Of a DNA stretch of 12,365 bases, positions 1 to 7,194 are shown piece by piece. Under the pieces are notes generated by a model. It ran no database searches. It was not told the origin of the DNA and saw only the letters and a list, made by a program, of their open reading frames with translations. The position numbers and the translations under genes were made by a program. Position 1 is the first letter of the stretch, and each line of letters starts with the position of its first letter. The stretch is from an uncultured Oscillospiraceae bacterium. GTDB lineage: Bacteria > Bacillota > Clostridia > Oscillospirales > Acutalibacteraceae. The DNA is taken from contig URNB01000060.1 of assembly GCA_900549055.1 (NCBI GenBank), positions 1 to 12,365 of the forward strand, given 5' to 3'.

Positions 1-2636
1 TTTTAGCTTTTTTAGCGGGCTTTCCCGTTTTAAAGCTGCATATAGGGCTTACGGCTAAAGTAATTATTCTCTGCCTTACCGCCCTGCCGCTCGGCGTTTT
101 GGGGCTTATAGGCATTAACGGCGAGAGCCTTTCGTCCTTTATTTTCGGCTTTTTAAAGTTCCTTAAAAACAGACGGGTTTTAAAAATCGGGGACGATAGG
201 AAAAACTCCGTTTCCGAATATCTGCCGATAGAGAAAATAGAAAACGGGATAATATATACCAATGACAAACGGTACATAAAGGTAATAGAGGTTTTACCCA
301 TAAACTTTTTGTTAAGGAGCGCAAGAGAGCAAAGAAGTATTATTTACTCCTTTGTTTCTTACCTTAAAATAAGCCCCGTGAAAATGCAGTTTAAAATCAT
401 AACCAAAAAGGCGGACACCAAAAAGCACCGTGATATAGTCCTTAAAGAAATGGAAAAGGAAATGGACGAAAGCTGCCGCAGGCTGCAAAGGGATTATTTA
501 AAGCTAATAAACCGTATAGGCTCTAAGGAAGCCACTACCCGCCGTTTCTTTATAGCCTTTGAATACGAAAATGTCGGGCGGCGAGTAAAGAACGAGGAAA
601 GCGAGGCGGTAGCCTCACTACAGACCGCCGCGAGAACAGCTGTAAATTATTTAAAGCAATGCGGAAATAAGGTAATAATCCCGGATAACGAGGACGAATT
701 TACCGCAGATATTCTGTACGGCATTATCTGCCGTGATGAGAGCTTTAAAAAGCCGCTTGCCGAAAAGGTTGCGGAAACTGCGGCAAGGTATATTGCCGAG
801 GGTAAAAGCACGGATAATATTCCGGTTACCGAATTTTTATCTCCCGAAAGCACCGACCTTACGCGCGGCAGGTATATTAAAACAGGTGCTCTTTACCGCG
901 CGTATTATATTATCCCGTTGGGCGGGTACAAAACGCAGGTTCCTGCCGGGTGGCTGAGTCTGCTAATAAACGCGGGAGACGGTATTGATACCGACCTATT
1001 CCTGTTCCGTCAGCCAAAAGAGCAGGCGGTGCGCAGGCTCGGTCAGCAGCTAAGAATAAACCGCTCGAAAATACGCGAGGCAAGCGATACAAACACCGAT
1101 TTCGACGACCTTGACAGCGCAATAAACAGCGGATATTTTTTAAAAGATGGGCTTGCAAACAACGAAGAATTTTATTATATGAGCATACTTATAACCGTAA
1201 CCGCCCATATGCCCGAAGAGCTTGAATGGCGGGAACGGGAATTAAAGAAAATGCTTATTTCGCAGGATATAAGCATATCCGCCTGCACATTCCGAGAAGA
1301 AGCGGCTTTTCTTTCGTCACTGCCGCTGGTATCTCTTGAAAAGCATTTGTATAACCGGGCGCGGCGCAATGTGCTGACAATGGGCGCGGCAAGCTGTTAT
1401 CCCTTTACCGCATATGAATTGAGCGATGACAACGGCATACTTTTAGGGGTCAATAAATACAACAATTCGCTTGTTATAGTGGATATTTTCAATTCCTCGG
1501 TATACCGCAACGCCAATATTGCAATAGTGGGAACGAGCGGAGCGGGAAAAACCTTTACAATGCAGCTTATGGCTCTGCGTATGCGAAGAAAAGGTATTCA
1601 GGTGTTTATAATAGCCCCTTTAAAGGGTCACGAGTTTTTAAGGGCCTGCAAAAATATAGGCGGAGAGTTTATACAGATCTCCCCCGCCTCAAAAAACTGC
1701 ATTAACATTATGGAAATAAGGAAAACGGATAAAAGCGCCGACGAAATAATCGACGGCGGTCATATTGAAAAATCCGAGCTGGCGAAGAAAATTCAAAGCC
1801 TGCATATCTTTTTCAGTCTGCTTATTCCGGATATGACCCACGAGGAAAAGCAGTTACTTGACGAAGCGCTTGTAAAGACCTACGCTTTAAAGGGCATAAC
1901 GCACGATAATAAAACGCTTGCAGATAAAGCTGACCTCAATAAATACAAGGAAATGCCGATACTCGGAGACTTATATAATATCCTTATTTCCAACGCCTCG
2001 ACCGAGCGCCTCGGTCATATACTTAACCGTTTGGTGCACGGCAGCGCAGGAACATTTAATCAGCAGACAAATGTGAATCTTGATAACAAATATACCGTGT
2101 TCGATATTTCCGAGCTTTCGGGCGATTTGCTGCCCGTGGGTATGTTCACGGTGCTTGACTATGTGTGGGATAAGGCAAAGGAAGACCGCACCGCCGAAAA
2201 AGCAATTTATGTTGACGAAATGTGGCAGCTTATAGGCAGCGGCGGAAATCAGGTGGCGGCGGGCTTTGTGCTTGAAATGTTCAAGATAATAAGGGGCTAC
2301 GGCGGTTCGGCAATATGCGCCACGCAGGACTTAAACGATTTTTTTGCGCTTGACGGCGGCAAATACGGAAAGGGCATTATAAATAACTGCAAGACTAAAA
2401 TAATACTTAATCTTGAAGACGACGAAGCCGAAAGAGTAAAGGATATTTTCAAGCTTTCCGAGGCAGAGATTATGGAAATAACCCATTTCGAGCGCGGCAG
2501 CGGGCTTATAAGCACAAACAACAATAATATAACGGTTGAGTTCAAGTGCAGCGAGCTTGAAAAGCGCCTTATAACCACCGACCGCCGGGAACTGAAACAA
2601 ATACTTGACGGCGAAAAGACGGATATGCGGAGTTAA
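1..2636 (+). CDS. virB4: VirB4/TraE-type conjugation ATPase with N-terminal PrgI-like membrane segment (5' end outside window)
   Basis: This is the cytoplasmic ATPase that powers a Gram-positive type IV secretion (conjugation) apparatus. Counting from the TTG at 99, a Walker A motif GTSGAGKT lies at about residues 478-485. Walker B is IYVDEMW, with the acidic pair at about 706-707, followed by the family motif ICATQD. The frame is open to the left edge (codons from base 3), so the TTG at 99 is an internal codon and the true start lies upstream. The extra upstream codons plus the first 35 residues form two hydrophobic segments (VIILCLTALPLGVLGLIGI, then SLSSFIFGFLKFL). This resembles the PrgI-type membrane protein that usually precedes virB4 as a separate gene, so a PrgI-VirB4 fusion is likely. 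The visible part is at least 877 codons. No further secretion genes follow on this strand, which is unusual for such loci. Confidence 0.9.
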   Translation, partial: LAFLAGFPVLKLHIGLTAKVIILCLTALPLGVLGLIGINGESLSSFIFGFLKFLKNRRVLKIGDDRKNSVSEYLPIEKIENGIIYTNDKRYIKVIEVLPINFLLRSAREQRSIIYSFVSYLKISPVKMQFKIITKKADTKKHRDIVLKEMEKEMDESCRRLQRDYLKLINRIGSKEATTRRFFIAFEYENVGRRVKNEESEAVASLQTAARTAVNYLKQCGNKVIIPDNEDEFTADILYGIICRDESFKKPLAEKVAETAARYIAEGKSTDNIPVTEFLSPESTDLTRGRYIKTGALYRAYYIIPLGGYKTQVPAGWLSLLINAGDGIDTDLFLFRQPKEQAVRRLGQQLRINRSKIREASDTNTDFDDLDSAINSGYFLKDGLANNEEFYYMSILITVTAHMPEELEWRERELKKMLISQDISISACTFREEAAFLSSLPLVSLEKHLYNRARRNVLTMGAASCYPFTAYELSDDNGILLGVNKYNNSLVIVDIFNSSVYRNANIAIVGTSGAGKTFTMQLMALRMRRKGIQVFIIAPLKGHEFLRACKNIGGEFIQISPASKNCINIMEIRKTDKSADEIIDGGHIEKSELAKKIQSLHIFFSLLIPDMTHEEKQLLDEALVKTYALKGITHDNKTLADKADLNKYKEMPILGDLYNILISNASTERLGHILNRLVHGSAGTFNQQTNVNLDNKYTVFDISELSGDLLPVGMFTVLDYVWDKAKEDRTAEKAIYVDEMWQLIGSGGNQVAAGFVLEMFKIIRGYGGSAICATQDLNDFFALDGGKYGKGIINNCKTKIILNLEDDEAERVKDIFKLSEAEIMEITHFERGSGLISTNNNNITVEFKCSELEKRLITTDRRELKQILDGEKTDMRS

Positions 2637-2643
2637 TACGGAG

Positions 2644-2697
2644 CTAATGCGTATTAAATTTTTTACGCGTAAATAATGCGGATGCATTACGCATTAG
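2644..2697. repeat. Nested palindromes downstream of virB4
   Basis: A perfect 10-bp inverted repeat (CTAATGCGTA at 2644-2653, TACGCATTAG at 2688-2697) encloses a 12-bp perfect palindrome TTTACGCGTAAA (2662-2673). A 6-bp stem TAATGC/GCATTA (2674-2679 and 2684-2689) overlaps the right outer arm. The AATGCG/CGCATT word recurs several times. There is no T-tract, so it is not a standard intrinsic terminator. It may be a small intergenic repeat element or an RNA processing or termination site for the virB4 transcript. Confidence 0.55.
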
Positions 2698-2747
2698 GGT
2701 TAGATTTAGAAAAGTGCAGTTTACCTGTCTTAAATATTTTTAAAGTC

Positions 2748-2792
2748 ATACCACACATTTTTATTGATAATTATAATTTTGTGTGGTATATT
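2748..2792 (+). promoter_or_regulatory. Sigma-A promoter with inverted-repeat operator for the DUF3990 operon
   Basis: A -35 box TTGATA (2764-2769) and a -10 box TATATT (2787-2792) are separated by exactly 17 bp, and a TG at 2784-2785 gives an extended -10. A 10-bp perfect inverted repeat brackets it: ATACCACACA (2748-2757) and TGTGTGGTAT (2780-2789). The right arm covers the spacer end and part of the -10, so a bound repressor would block RNA polymerase. Transcription should start near 2799, just before the first ribosome binding site, leaving almost no 5' leader. Autoregulation by an operon product is inferred. Confidence 0.72.
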
Positions 2793-2810
2793 TTAATTGA
2801 GGTGGGAAAG

Positions 2811-3107
2811 TTGCTTATCGGTTCTGTTGTGAAAAATGAAGCTCTCCGCAATCAAAAGATGATATGTGAATATGAATCTTTGCTGACAAAACTTCCAAAG
2901 GGATCTGTCACCTGCCGCAAAAACGGATATTACTATTTAAGGTACAGAGAAAACGGTAAAATTTATGATAAATACATCGGCAAGGATACCGGGGAAGTAA
3001 ATAAAATCCGTGAGAGACTTATTCTTCGTAAGCATTATACAGAAATGCTTCTTGCATTGCAAAAGGAGCAGAAAGCTATTCATAAAATACTGGAGGGATT
3101 GAAATGA
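2811..3107 (+). CDS. Small DUF6788-like protein, first gene of the DUF3990 operon
   Basis: Encodes about 98 residues. The frame is open further upstream, to 2676, but a TTG at 2811 is preceded by GAGGTGG at 2799-2805 and lies just downstream of the predicted transcription start, so the upstream extension is not used. The core LPKGSVTCRKNGYYYLRY followed by GKIYDKYIGK resembles the short beta-rich domain of DUF6788-type proteins. It continues into a charged helical tail that may form a coiled coil. It overlaps the DUF3990 gene by four bases (ATGA), so the two are translationally coupled. Function is not known. As first gene behind an operator-bearing promoter it is a candidate regulator or antidote, but no helix-turn-helix is obvious. 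Confidence 0.72.
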   Translation: MLIGSVVKNEALRNQKMICEYESLLTKLPKGSVTCRKNGYYYLRYRENGKIYDKYIGKDTGEVNKIRERLILRKHYTEMLLALQKEQKAIHKILEGLK

Positions 3108-3598
3108 TTATCTATCACGGAAGTACGCAGCTTGTAAAAATACCGGAAATTCGTAAAGGCGATACCTTTCTCGATTTCGGACCCGGTTTTTATACAACAA
3201 CCTCTGCAGAGCAAGCCGAACGCTGGGCTAAAATTAAAATGCGGAGAGAAAACAAGGCGATCGGATATGTTTCAATTTACGAATTTGATTTTGAAACTGC
3301 ACTCAAGCAGGCAGAAATACGACGTTTTCACACAGCAGATATTGAATGGCTGCAATTTGTAGTTAAAAATCGTAACGGTGAAATACAGGATACACCGTGC
3401 GATATGCACATAGGACCGGTAGCAGACGATAATGTTTACCGCTCCATCCGACTTTTTGAAACCGGAGTATTGGACGCGGACGAAACAGTAAAGCGCCTGA
3501 AAACAGAGGTGCTGCAGGATCAATGGACTTTCCATACAGAAAAAATACTCACATTCGTCAGGTTCGTCGGATCAAAAGAAGTCAGAACGGAGGAATAA
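3104..3598 (+). CDS. DUF3990 protein, putative ADP-ribosyltransferase-like toxin
   Basis: The 164-residue product matches the DUF3990 pattern: an N-terminal IIYHGS with His5, then GFYTTTSAEQAERWA with Tyr30, a central HIGPVADDNVYR, and a C-terminal QWTFHTEKIL with Gln140. His, Tyr and a C-terminal acidic or Gln residue in this order is the layout of the H-Y-[E/D/Q] ADP-ribosyltransferase fold, to which DUF3990 has been related. The assignment of catalytic residues here is inference. It would use NAD+ to modify a protein or nucleic-acid target in the cytoplasm. The start ATG overlaps the previous stop (ATGA) and has GGAGG upstream. It is embedded with three small partner genes, an arrangement typical of toxin-antitoxin or effector modules on mobile elements. 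No signal peptide or membrane segment is seen. Confidence 0.82.
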   Translation: MIIYHGSTQLVKIPEIRKGDTFLDFGPGFYTTTSAEQAERWAKIKMRRENKAIGYVSIYEFDFETALKQAEIRRFHTADIEWLQFVVKNRNGEIQDTPCDMHIGPVADDNVYRSIRLFETGVLDADETVKRLKTEVLQDQWTFHTEKILTFVRFVGSKEVRTEE

Positions 3599-3600
3599 AC

Positions 3601-3837
3601 ATGAGCAAAGAAGAATTTACTGCGATTATGCCGTATATCAGCGCCGATTTGGTAGGTTTAATAGCACGGAAAAATAACATGTCCGAAGAAGACGCAGTTT
3701 TAAAATTGTATAATTCAAAGCTGTATTCAGCTCTTGAAGATGAGTGCACAAAAGTTTGGCATTACAGTACAGATATGCTCTATTCGCTTTTTGAACAGGA
3801 AGAACAAACCGGTAATATAGCTTTTCCGGATGTATAA
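3601..3837 (+). CDS. Small acidic DUF3990-associated partner protein
   Basis: Encodes 78 residues from ATG 3601, which has GGAGG at 3589-3593; an in-frame ATG at 3523 lies inside the previous gene and is rejected. The sequence is acidic and helical. It has a core ISADLVGLIARKNNMSEEDA and then LYNSKLYSALEDE and TKVWHYSTDMLYSLF, a pattern recurring in small proteins next to DUF3990 genes (from memory of the family, not searched). It begins two bases after the DUF3990 stop, and its own stop overlaps the ribosome binding site of the next gene. Co-translation with the putative toxin makes it a candidate antitoxin or adaptor. No DNA-binding motif is obvious. Confidence 0.75.
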   Translation: MSKEEFTAIMPYISADLVGLIARKNNMSEEDAVLKLYNSKLYSALEDECTKVWHYSTDMLYSLFEQEEQTGNIAFPDV

Positions 3838-3849
3838 GGGGGATATAAA

Positions 3850-4065
3850 ATGAGCAAGGAAACTGCCTTTCTGGTATTTTGTCTTGAAAATTATAAGGTT
3901 CATAAATCATTGACCGGAAAGCAAGCTATGGAATTATTTTGCAAATACGGTGTATTTGACTACCTTAAAGATTTTTACGACATTTTGCATACAACCGGTT
4001 ATCAATATATTAACAACGATATTGACATTTATCTCAAATCACGAAATGCCGTAATAACCGCATAG
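3850..4065 (+). CDS. DUF3791 family small protein
   Basis: A 71-residue protein with the DUF3791 signature: AFLVFCLENYKVHKSLTG near the N terminus, then AMELFCKYGVFDYLKDFYD and LHTTGYQYINNDID. The start ATG is preceded by an AAGGGGG ribosome binding site that overlaps the TAA of the upstream gene. DUF3791 genes commonly sit beside DUF3990 genes, and the shared operon here agrees. The role is unknown; an antidote or specificity partner for the ADP-ribosyltransferase-like protein is a reasonable inference. It is the last gene of the operon, followed five bases later by a strong terminator. Confidence 0.82.
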   Translation: MSKETAFLVFCLENYKVHKSLTGKQAMELFCKYGVFDYLKDFYDILHTTGYQYINNDIDIYLKSRNAVITA

Positions 4066-4069
4066 AATC

Positions 4070-4098
4070 AAAAAGCGTTCGATTTTCGGGCGCTTTTT
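4070..4098 (+). terminator. Intrinsic terminator closing the DUF3990 operon
   Basis: AAAAAGCG (4070-4077) pairs perfectly with CGCTTTTT (4091-4098). The stem extends inward through two G-U pairs and three Watson-Crick pairs to a three-base TTT loop (4083-4085). The 3' arm itself supplies the T-run. It isolates the DUF3990 operon from the next promoter, whose -35 begins only 10 bp later. The A/T symmetry may also let it work in the reverse direction. Confidence 0.85.
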
Positions 4099-4107
4099 AA
4101 TATGGCG

Positions 4108-4136
4108 TTGACAAACTCAAAAATAAGGTGTATAAT
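4108..4136 (+). promoter_or_regulatory. Consensus sigma-A promoter of the AbrB-RelE module
   Basis: A perfect -35 TTGACA (4108-4113) and a perfect -10 TATAAT (4131-4136) are separated by the optimal 17 bp. This is the strongest promoter visible in the window. Transcription would start near 4143, leaving a leader of about 77 bases that contains a palindrome before the antitoxin gene. A promoter this strong implies repression under normal conditions, as in autoregulated toxin-antitoxin loci. Confidence 0.88.
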
Positions 4137-4172
4137 TATCTCGGAAACAAAGAAACAAGGAAATCAAAAAAC

Positions 4173-4190
4173 TTGAATTAAATAATTCAA
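4173..4190. promoter_or_regulatory. Palindromic candidate operator upstream of the AbrB antitoxin
   Basis: TTGAATTA-AA-TAATTCAA is a perfect 8-bp inverted repeat with a 2-bp centre, about 37 bp downstream of the -10 box and 30 bp upstream of the antitoxin start. It is a plausible site for the dimeric AbrB/SpoVT antitoxin or for the antitoxin-toxin complex. At the RNA level it would be only a weak AU hairpin, so a DNA operator is the better reading. Confidence 0.5.
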
Positions 4191-4219
4191 AGTACATATA
4201 ATGAAAAAGGAGAAGAATT

Positions 4220-4594
4220 ATGACACATACTGTTTTGAGAGGTAATGCTGTTATGGAAAGAAAAAAAGTAAGTATTTCAGCTAAAAGACAAATAACAATA
4301 CCCCAAAAGTTTTTTACAATGCTGGGCTTTGACGATGAAGCCGAGTGCATTTTAAGAGGAAACGAGCTTGTTATACGCCCTGTTAAGGAAAGCTCGGGCG
4401 GTGAATTTGCAGAGCAGATACTGACGGATCTGGTTAAACGGGGCTTGAGCGGTGACGAGCTTATAAAGGCATTTAAAGCCGAGCAGAAAAAGATTCGCCC
4501 GGCGGTGGAAGAAATGCTTGCGGAAGCCAAAAATGCCGCAGACGGAAACGCCGAATATTCAACCTATAACGATGTTTTCGGCACGGAGGAATGA
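4220..4594 (+). CDS. AbrB/MazE/SpoVT-type antitoxin
   Basis: A 124-residue protein. Residues about 14-58 form the swapped-hairpin SpoVT-AbrB DNA-binding domain: KVSISAKRQITIPQKFF, then a short helix LGFDDEAE, then LRGNELVIRP. The C-terminal half is acidic and helical and probably wraps the partner toxin. The start ATG has AAGGAG at 4207-4212 with a 7-base gap; an internal ATG 12 codons on has no better site. Its stop overlaps the toxin start (ATGA), the classic coupled antitoxin-toxin order. It is likely to repress its own promoter, alone or with the toxin. Confidence 0.9.
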   Translation: MTHTVLRGNAVMERKKVSISAKRQITIPQKFFTMLGFDDEAECILRGNELVIRPVKESSGGEFAEQILTDLVKRGLSGDELIKAFKAEQKKIRPAVEEMLAEAKNAADGNAEYSTYNDVFGTEE

Positions 4595-4893
4595 TTGTGA
4601 CAGAGGTAAGATTTTTACCGCCCGCCGCTAAATTTATTAAGAAAATCAAGGATAAAAAGCTAAAAGCCCTATACAGGGAGGCAATAGATACGATTTCGGA
4701 AAATCATTTGGTGGGGGAAGCCAAAACAGGTGATTTAAGCGGAGTTTACGGCTACGATATTTATTATAACAAAACCAATTACGAGCTTGCTTACACGGTT
4801 GACTATACCGACGATAAGATTATAGTTGTAATAATGGCGGGAACAAGAGAAAATTTTTATGACGAGCTAAAGCGATATATGAAAAATTTATAA
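4591..4893 (+). CDS. RelE/ParE family toxin
   Basis: A 100-residue basic protein with the RelE/ParE layout: N-terminal helices rich in lysine (AAKFIKKIKDKKLKALYREA), a central GDLSGVYGYDI turn, and C-terminal beta strands ending in IIVVIMAGTRENFYDELK, very like the RelE/YoeB-type end. RelE-type toxins cut mRNA on the ribosome, whereas ParE-type toxins inhibit gyrase. The sequence alone does not decide between them, though the TRENFY end favours the RelE/YoeB side. The start ATG overlaps the antitoxin stop. Stabilising the mobile element by post-segregational killing is the likely role. Confidence 0.88.
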   Translation: MIVTEVRFLPPAAKFIKKIKDKKLKALYREAIDTISENHLVGEAKTGDLSGVYGYDIYYNKTNYELAYTVDYTDDKIIVVIMAGTRENFYDELKRYMKNL

Positions 4894-4934
4894 CCACATT
4901 ATTTTAAAAAGTAATAAATATAGGAGATTCTCTA

Positions 4935-5432
4935 ATGAAAACTCTTAAATATTCTACATGTAACGAACCGGAGGGGGATCCCGACTATACTAAAGTGACT
5001 ACCGAAGAAGCAAAGCATATTGCCGAGGCGGAAAAAAGCGGATTTGTTAATGAGTCTGATATTGATTGGGATAATCTAACAGATGATTATATTGAAAATT
5101 TAACCGATTATTTCCTTTTGTCTGAGGCTGAAAAGCGTATGGCTGACAACAATGATTCCGAAAACGTTTCTCATGAGCAGATGCTAAAAGAACTCGGAAT
5201 TACCGAAAAGGATCTGGACGGCATAGATGTTGAGATAGAATATATTTATTCTGAATTGGAAGCCGCTGAAAAACAAGTGAAGCAAGGAAAGGTGCTTGAT
5301 GCTGATGAAAGTCTTGCGCAAATAAAAGAAAGGTTGAAAAAGCAATTCTTATTGCAGCACCGTTATACGGCACCTATTATGCGCTTGATCCGCTGGAAAG
5401 CGGAAAAGTGGATATGGTGGATGAAATATTAG
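4935..5432 (+). CDS. RelB-like antitoxin fragment with aberrant 3' extension
   Basis: Encodes 165 residues from an ATG with AGGAG at 4922-4926. The N-terminal KVTTEEAKHIAEAEKSGFV and ESDIDWDNL, and the later YSELEAAEKQVKQGKVLDAD followed by SLAQIKERL, resemble acidic antitoxin-type proteins that normally stop just after the last helix. Here the frame instead runs on for about 30 residues of unrelated basic, Trp-rich sequence. This is out-of-frame translation of the hydrolase gene that begins at about 5309-5330. The real protein therefore probably ends near residue 130, and the tail is a fusion artefact. No toxin partner follows it. It may be a solitary antitoxin left by a deletion, or an extra immunity gene downstream of the AbrB-RelE pair. 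Confidence 0.6.
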   Translation: MKTLKYSTCNEPEGDPDYTKVTTEEAKHIAEAEKSGFVNESDIDWDNLTDDYIENLTDYFLLSEAEKRMADNNDSENVSHEQMLKELGITEKDLDGIDVEIEYIYSELEAAEKQVKQGKVLDADESLAQIKERLKKQFLLQHRYTAPIMRLIRWKAEKWIWWMKY

Positions 5433-7177
5433 CCGAACAGTTAGAAAGTATAACTGACAATAAGTTCATAAAATGGTGGGCATATAGATTTACATATCTG
5501 TTTGTGCGTGCGGCTGTTCATAATTCACCTACAACCTATCAGCTTTTGCCGAGTATAGAATATTTAAAACTTATGCCGCAGATGTATGAAGATGAATTTA
5601 AAAACAGCAAGGCAATTACCACCTTAAATGACTATTACAGTATTTTAAACAGAAGTCCGAATCTCAATTCTAATCTTACTGACGGTAATAAACGCAGTCA
5701 TAAAGCCTTTCGGAATAATATAGGCGACATTGTATCGGTGTTACAAAGTGTTGATACAACTCTTATTGGCTCAAGTAAAGGATTTGACACGACATCGGTT
5801 GTACGATATAAGACAAATTTGCTTGGGCAATCTGTTATAGATGATGTCGCTAAATCAGTCGAAGGTGACGGAGTAGTATTGGCAGCCAGTGCGTTTGCCT
5901 TGTCGGGCGATAGAAAACACCGTTTAAAATACAAGGATTTTGCAAATGAGGGTTCATACGGCCATATGGATTTGGCTATGCGCAGGGCACCGATTCAATA
6001 TGTATGTGATACAATCAACGGTAAAGCCTATATTTCTCCGGCAGATACAAATTCCTTGCTGGCGGAAACGAACGATACAGACAACGGTATGGCGGATAAT
6101 TTAAAAATAAAGTATTCGGGCAACAGCTTTTTAACAGTAAATATTTACGATGAAGAGAACAATAATGTTGCGCAAATATCCGAAAATAAGTATTTCGGTT
6201 TTAACAGCGATACTTTCAGTTTTACACCGCTTGAAGTGGAGGATGATAATTTCAGCGCGATAATTTATATGCCGAATTATGGCTATCGCGTTGAATTCAG
6301 TTGCGGTAACAGTGTAGGAACTTCTGTGGATTTCAAGGCCGAGGTTTCAACTCTTGACAAAGACGGTTGGCGAAAGACAAGCGTTTCCGATTCTGTGGCC
6401 CAAACCTCGGGAAATGGGTTACTTGCGTCTTATGACGGAACAAATAATCCTATTTCGGCGGAAAATATCACATCTGCGGTCGGAGGTACTGTCAATAATC
6501 ATTTTACCGATTGGAGTTTGGCATCTGACATAAATCTTGATCTTAACGCTGCAAAAAAGATAGATGTTTCGGGTGACGATGCAGAATCCGTATCCTCGCT
6601 TCTTACTTGGAGTTCGTCGGCTGATTCCGTTGCGTCTGTTTCATCAAACGGCACGGTGACTGCATTAGGTTATGGAAAAACAACAATATCCGCAACGGAC
6701 GGTAATAAAATAGAAAGCTGCGAAATTACCGTTAATTTAGTGCCGACATCCGTTAACATTCAAAATATTATTATGACCGTAGGGGAAAGATATGTAATCA
6801 CTCCGGAATTTATACCGGCAAATTCTACCGACACAGATGTTTCCTATACCTATGAAGAGGGAACGGTTATTAAAATTGATGAGTTCGGCGTTATACAAGC
6901 TCTTGCTCCGGGAACAATATCCGTGACGGCAAAAACGGGAAACGATATTACAGCTGCCTTTACAGTAACGGTTAAAGACGCCGATTTCACAAGAAAATCC
7001 GGGGATACAAACGGAGACGGAACGGTGGATATAATAGATCTTATACGGGTAAAAAAGCATATTGCCGGAGTTATGACTTTGACCGGAATTGACTTCGATA
7101 CGGCTGACATTGATAAAAACAGCATTCTAGATTCTGCTGATTTAACTCGACTTCGGAAAATACTTTTAGGTATATAG
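5309..7177 (+). pseudogene. N-terminally truncated secreted alpha/beta hydrolase (LCAT/PGAP1-like) with two Big2 domains and a type I dockerin
   Basis: The frame is open from 5309 (a stop precedes it at 5306). The first start codons are GTG 5408 and ATG 5414, with only a poor ribosome binding site. Codons 5342-5398 read AILIAAPLYGTYYALDPLE, the strand after the nucleophile in lecithin-cholesterol acyltransferase-like hydrolases. A GDG (Asp at 5867) and a GHMDL (His at 5963) fit the catalytic Asp and His. The signal peptide and the Gly-x-Ser-x-Gly nucleophile are missing, so the enzyme is probably dead. Numbering from 5408, two Ig-like Big2 domains span about 375-443 and 444-524, and a type I dockerin about 528-589 has two calcium-binding repeats (GDTNGDGTVDIIDL and ADIDKNSILDSADL). 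The intact ancestor would have been a cellulosome-attached esterase or lipase. A translated non-catalytic fragment cannot be excluded. Confidence 0.72.
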
Positions 7178-7194
7178 AAAAAGGGTGAAACATA

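Noticed and set aside
2331..2687. Minus-strand 118-codon open frame opposite the virB4 3' end
   Set aside because: No ribosome binding site or recognisable family, and it is fully antisense to well-supported virB4 coding sequence.
2676..2810. Upstream extension of the DUF6788-like reading frame from 2676
   Set aside because: It runs through the palindromes, the promoter and the operator, and lies upstream of the predicted transcription start; the TTG at 2811 has a proper ribosome binding site.
4117..4530. Minus-strand 137-codon open frame over the AbrB gene
   Set aside because: It is antisense to the clear AbrB antitoxin, its promoter and operator; composition is that of a shadow frame.
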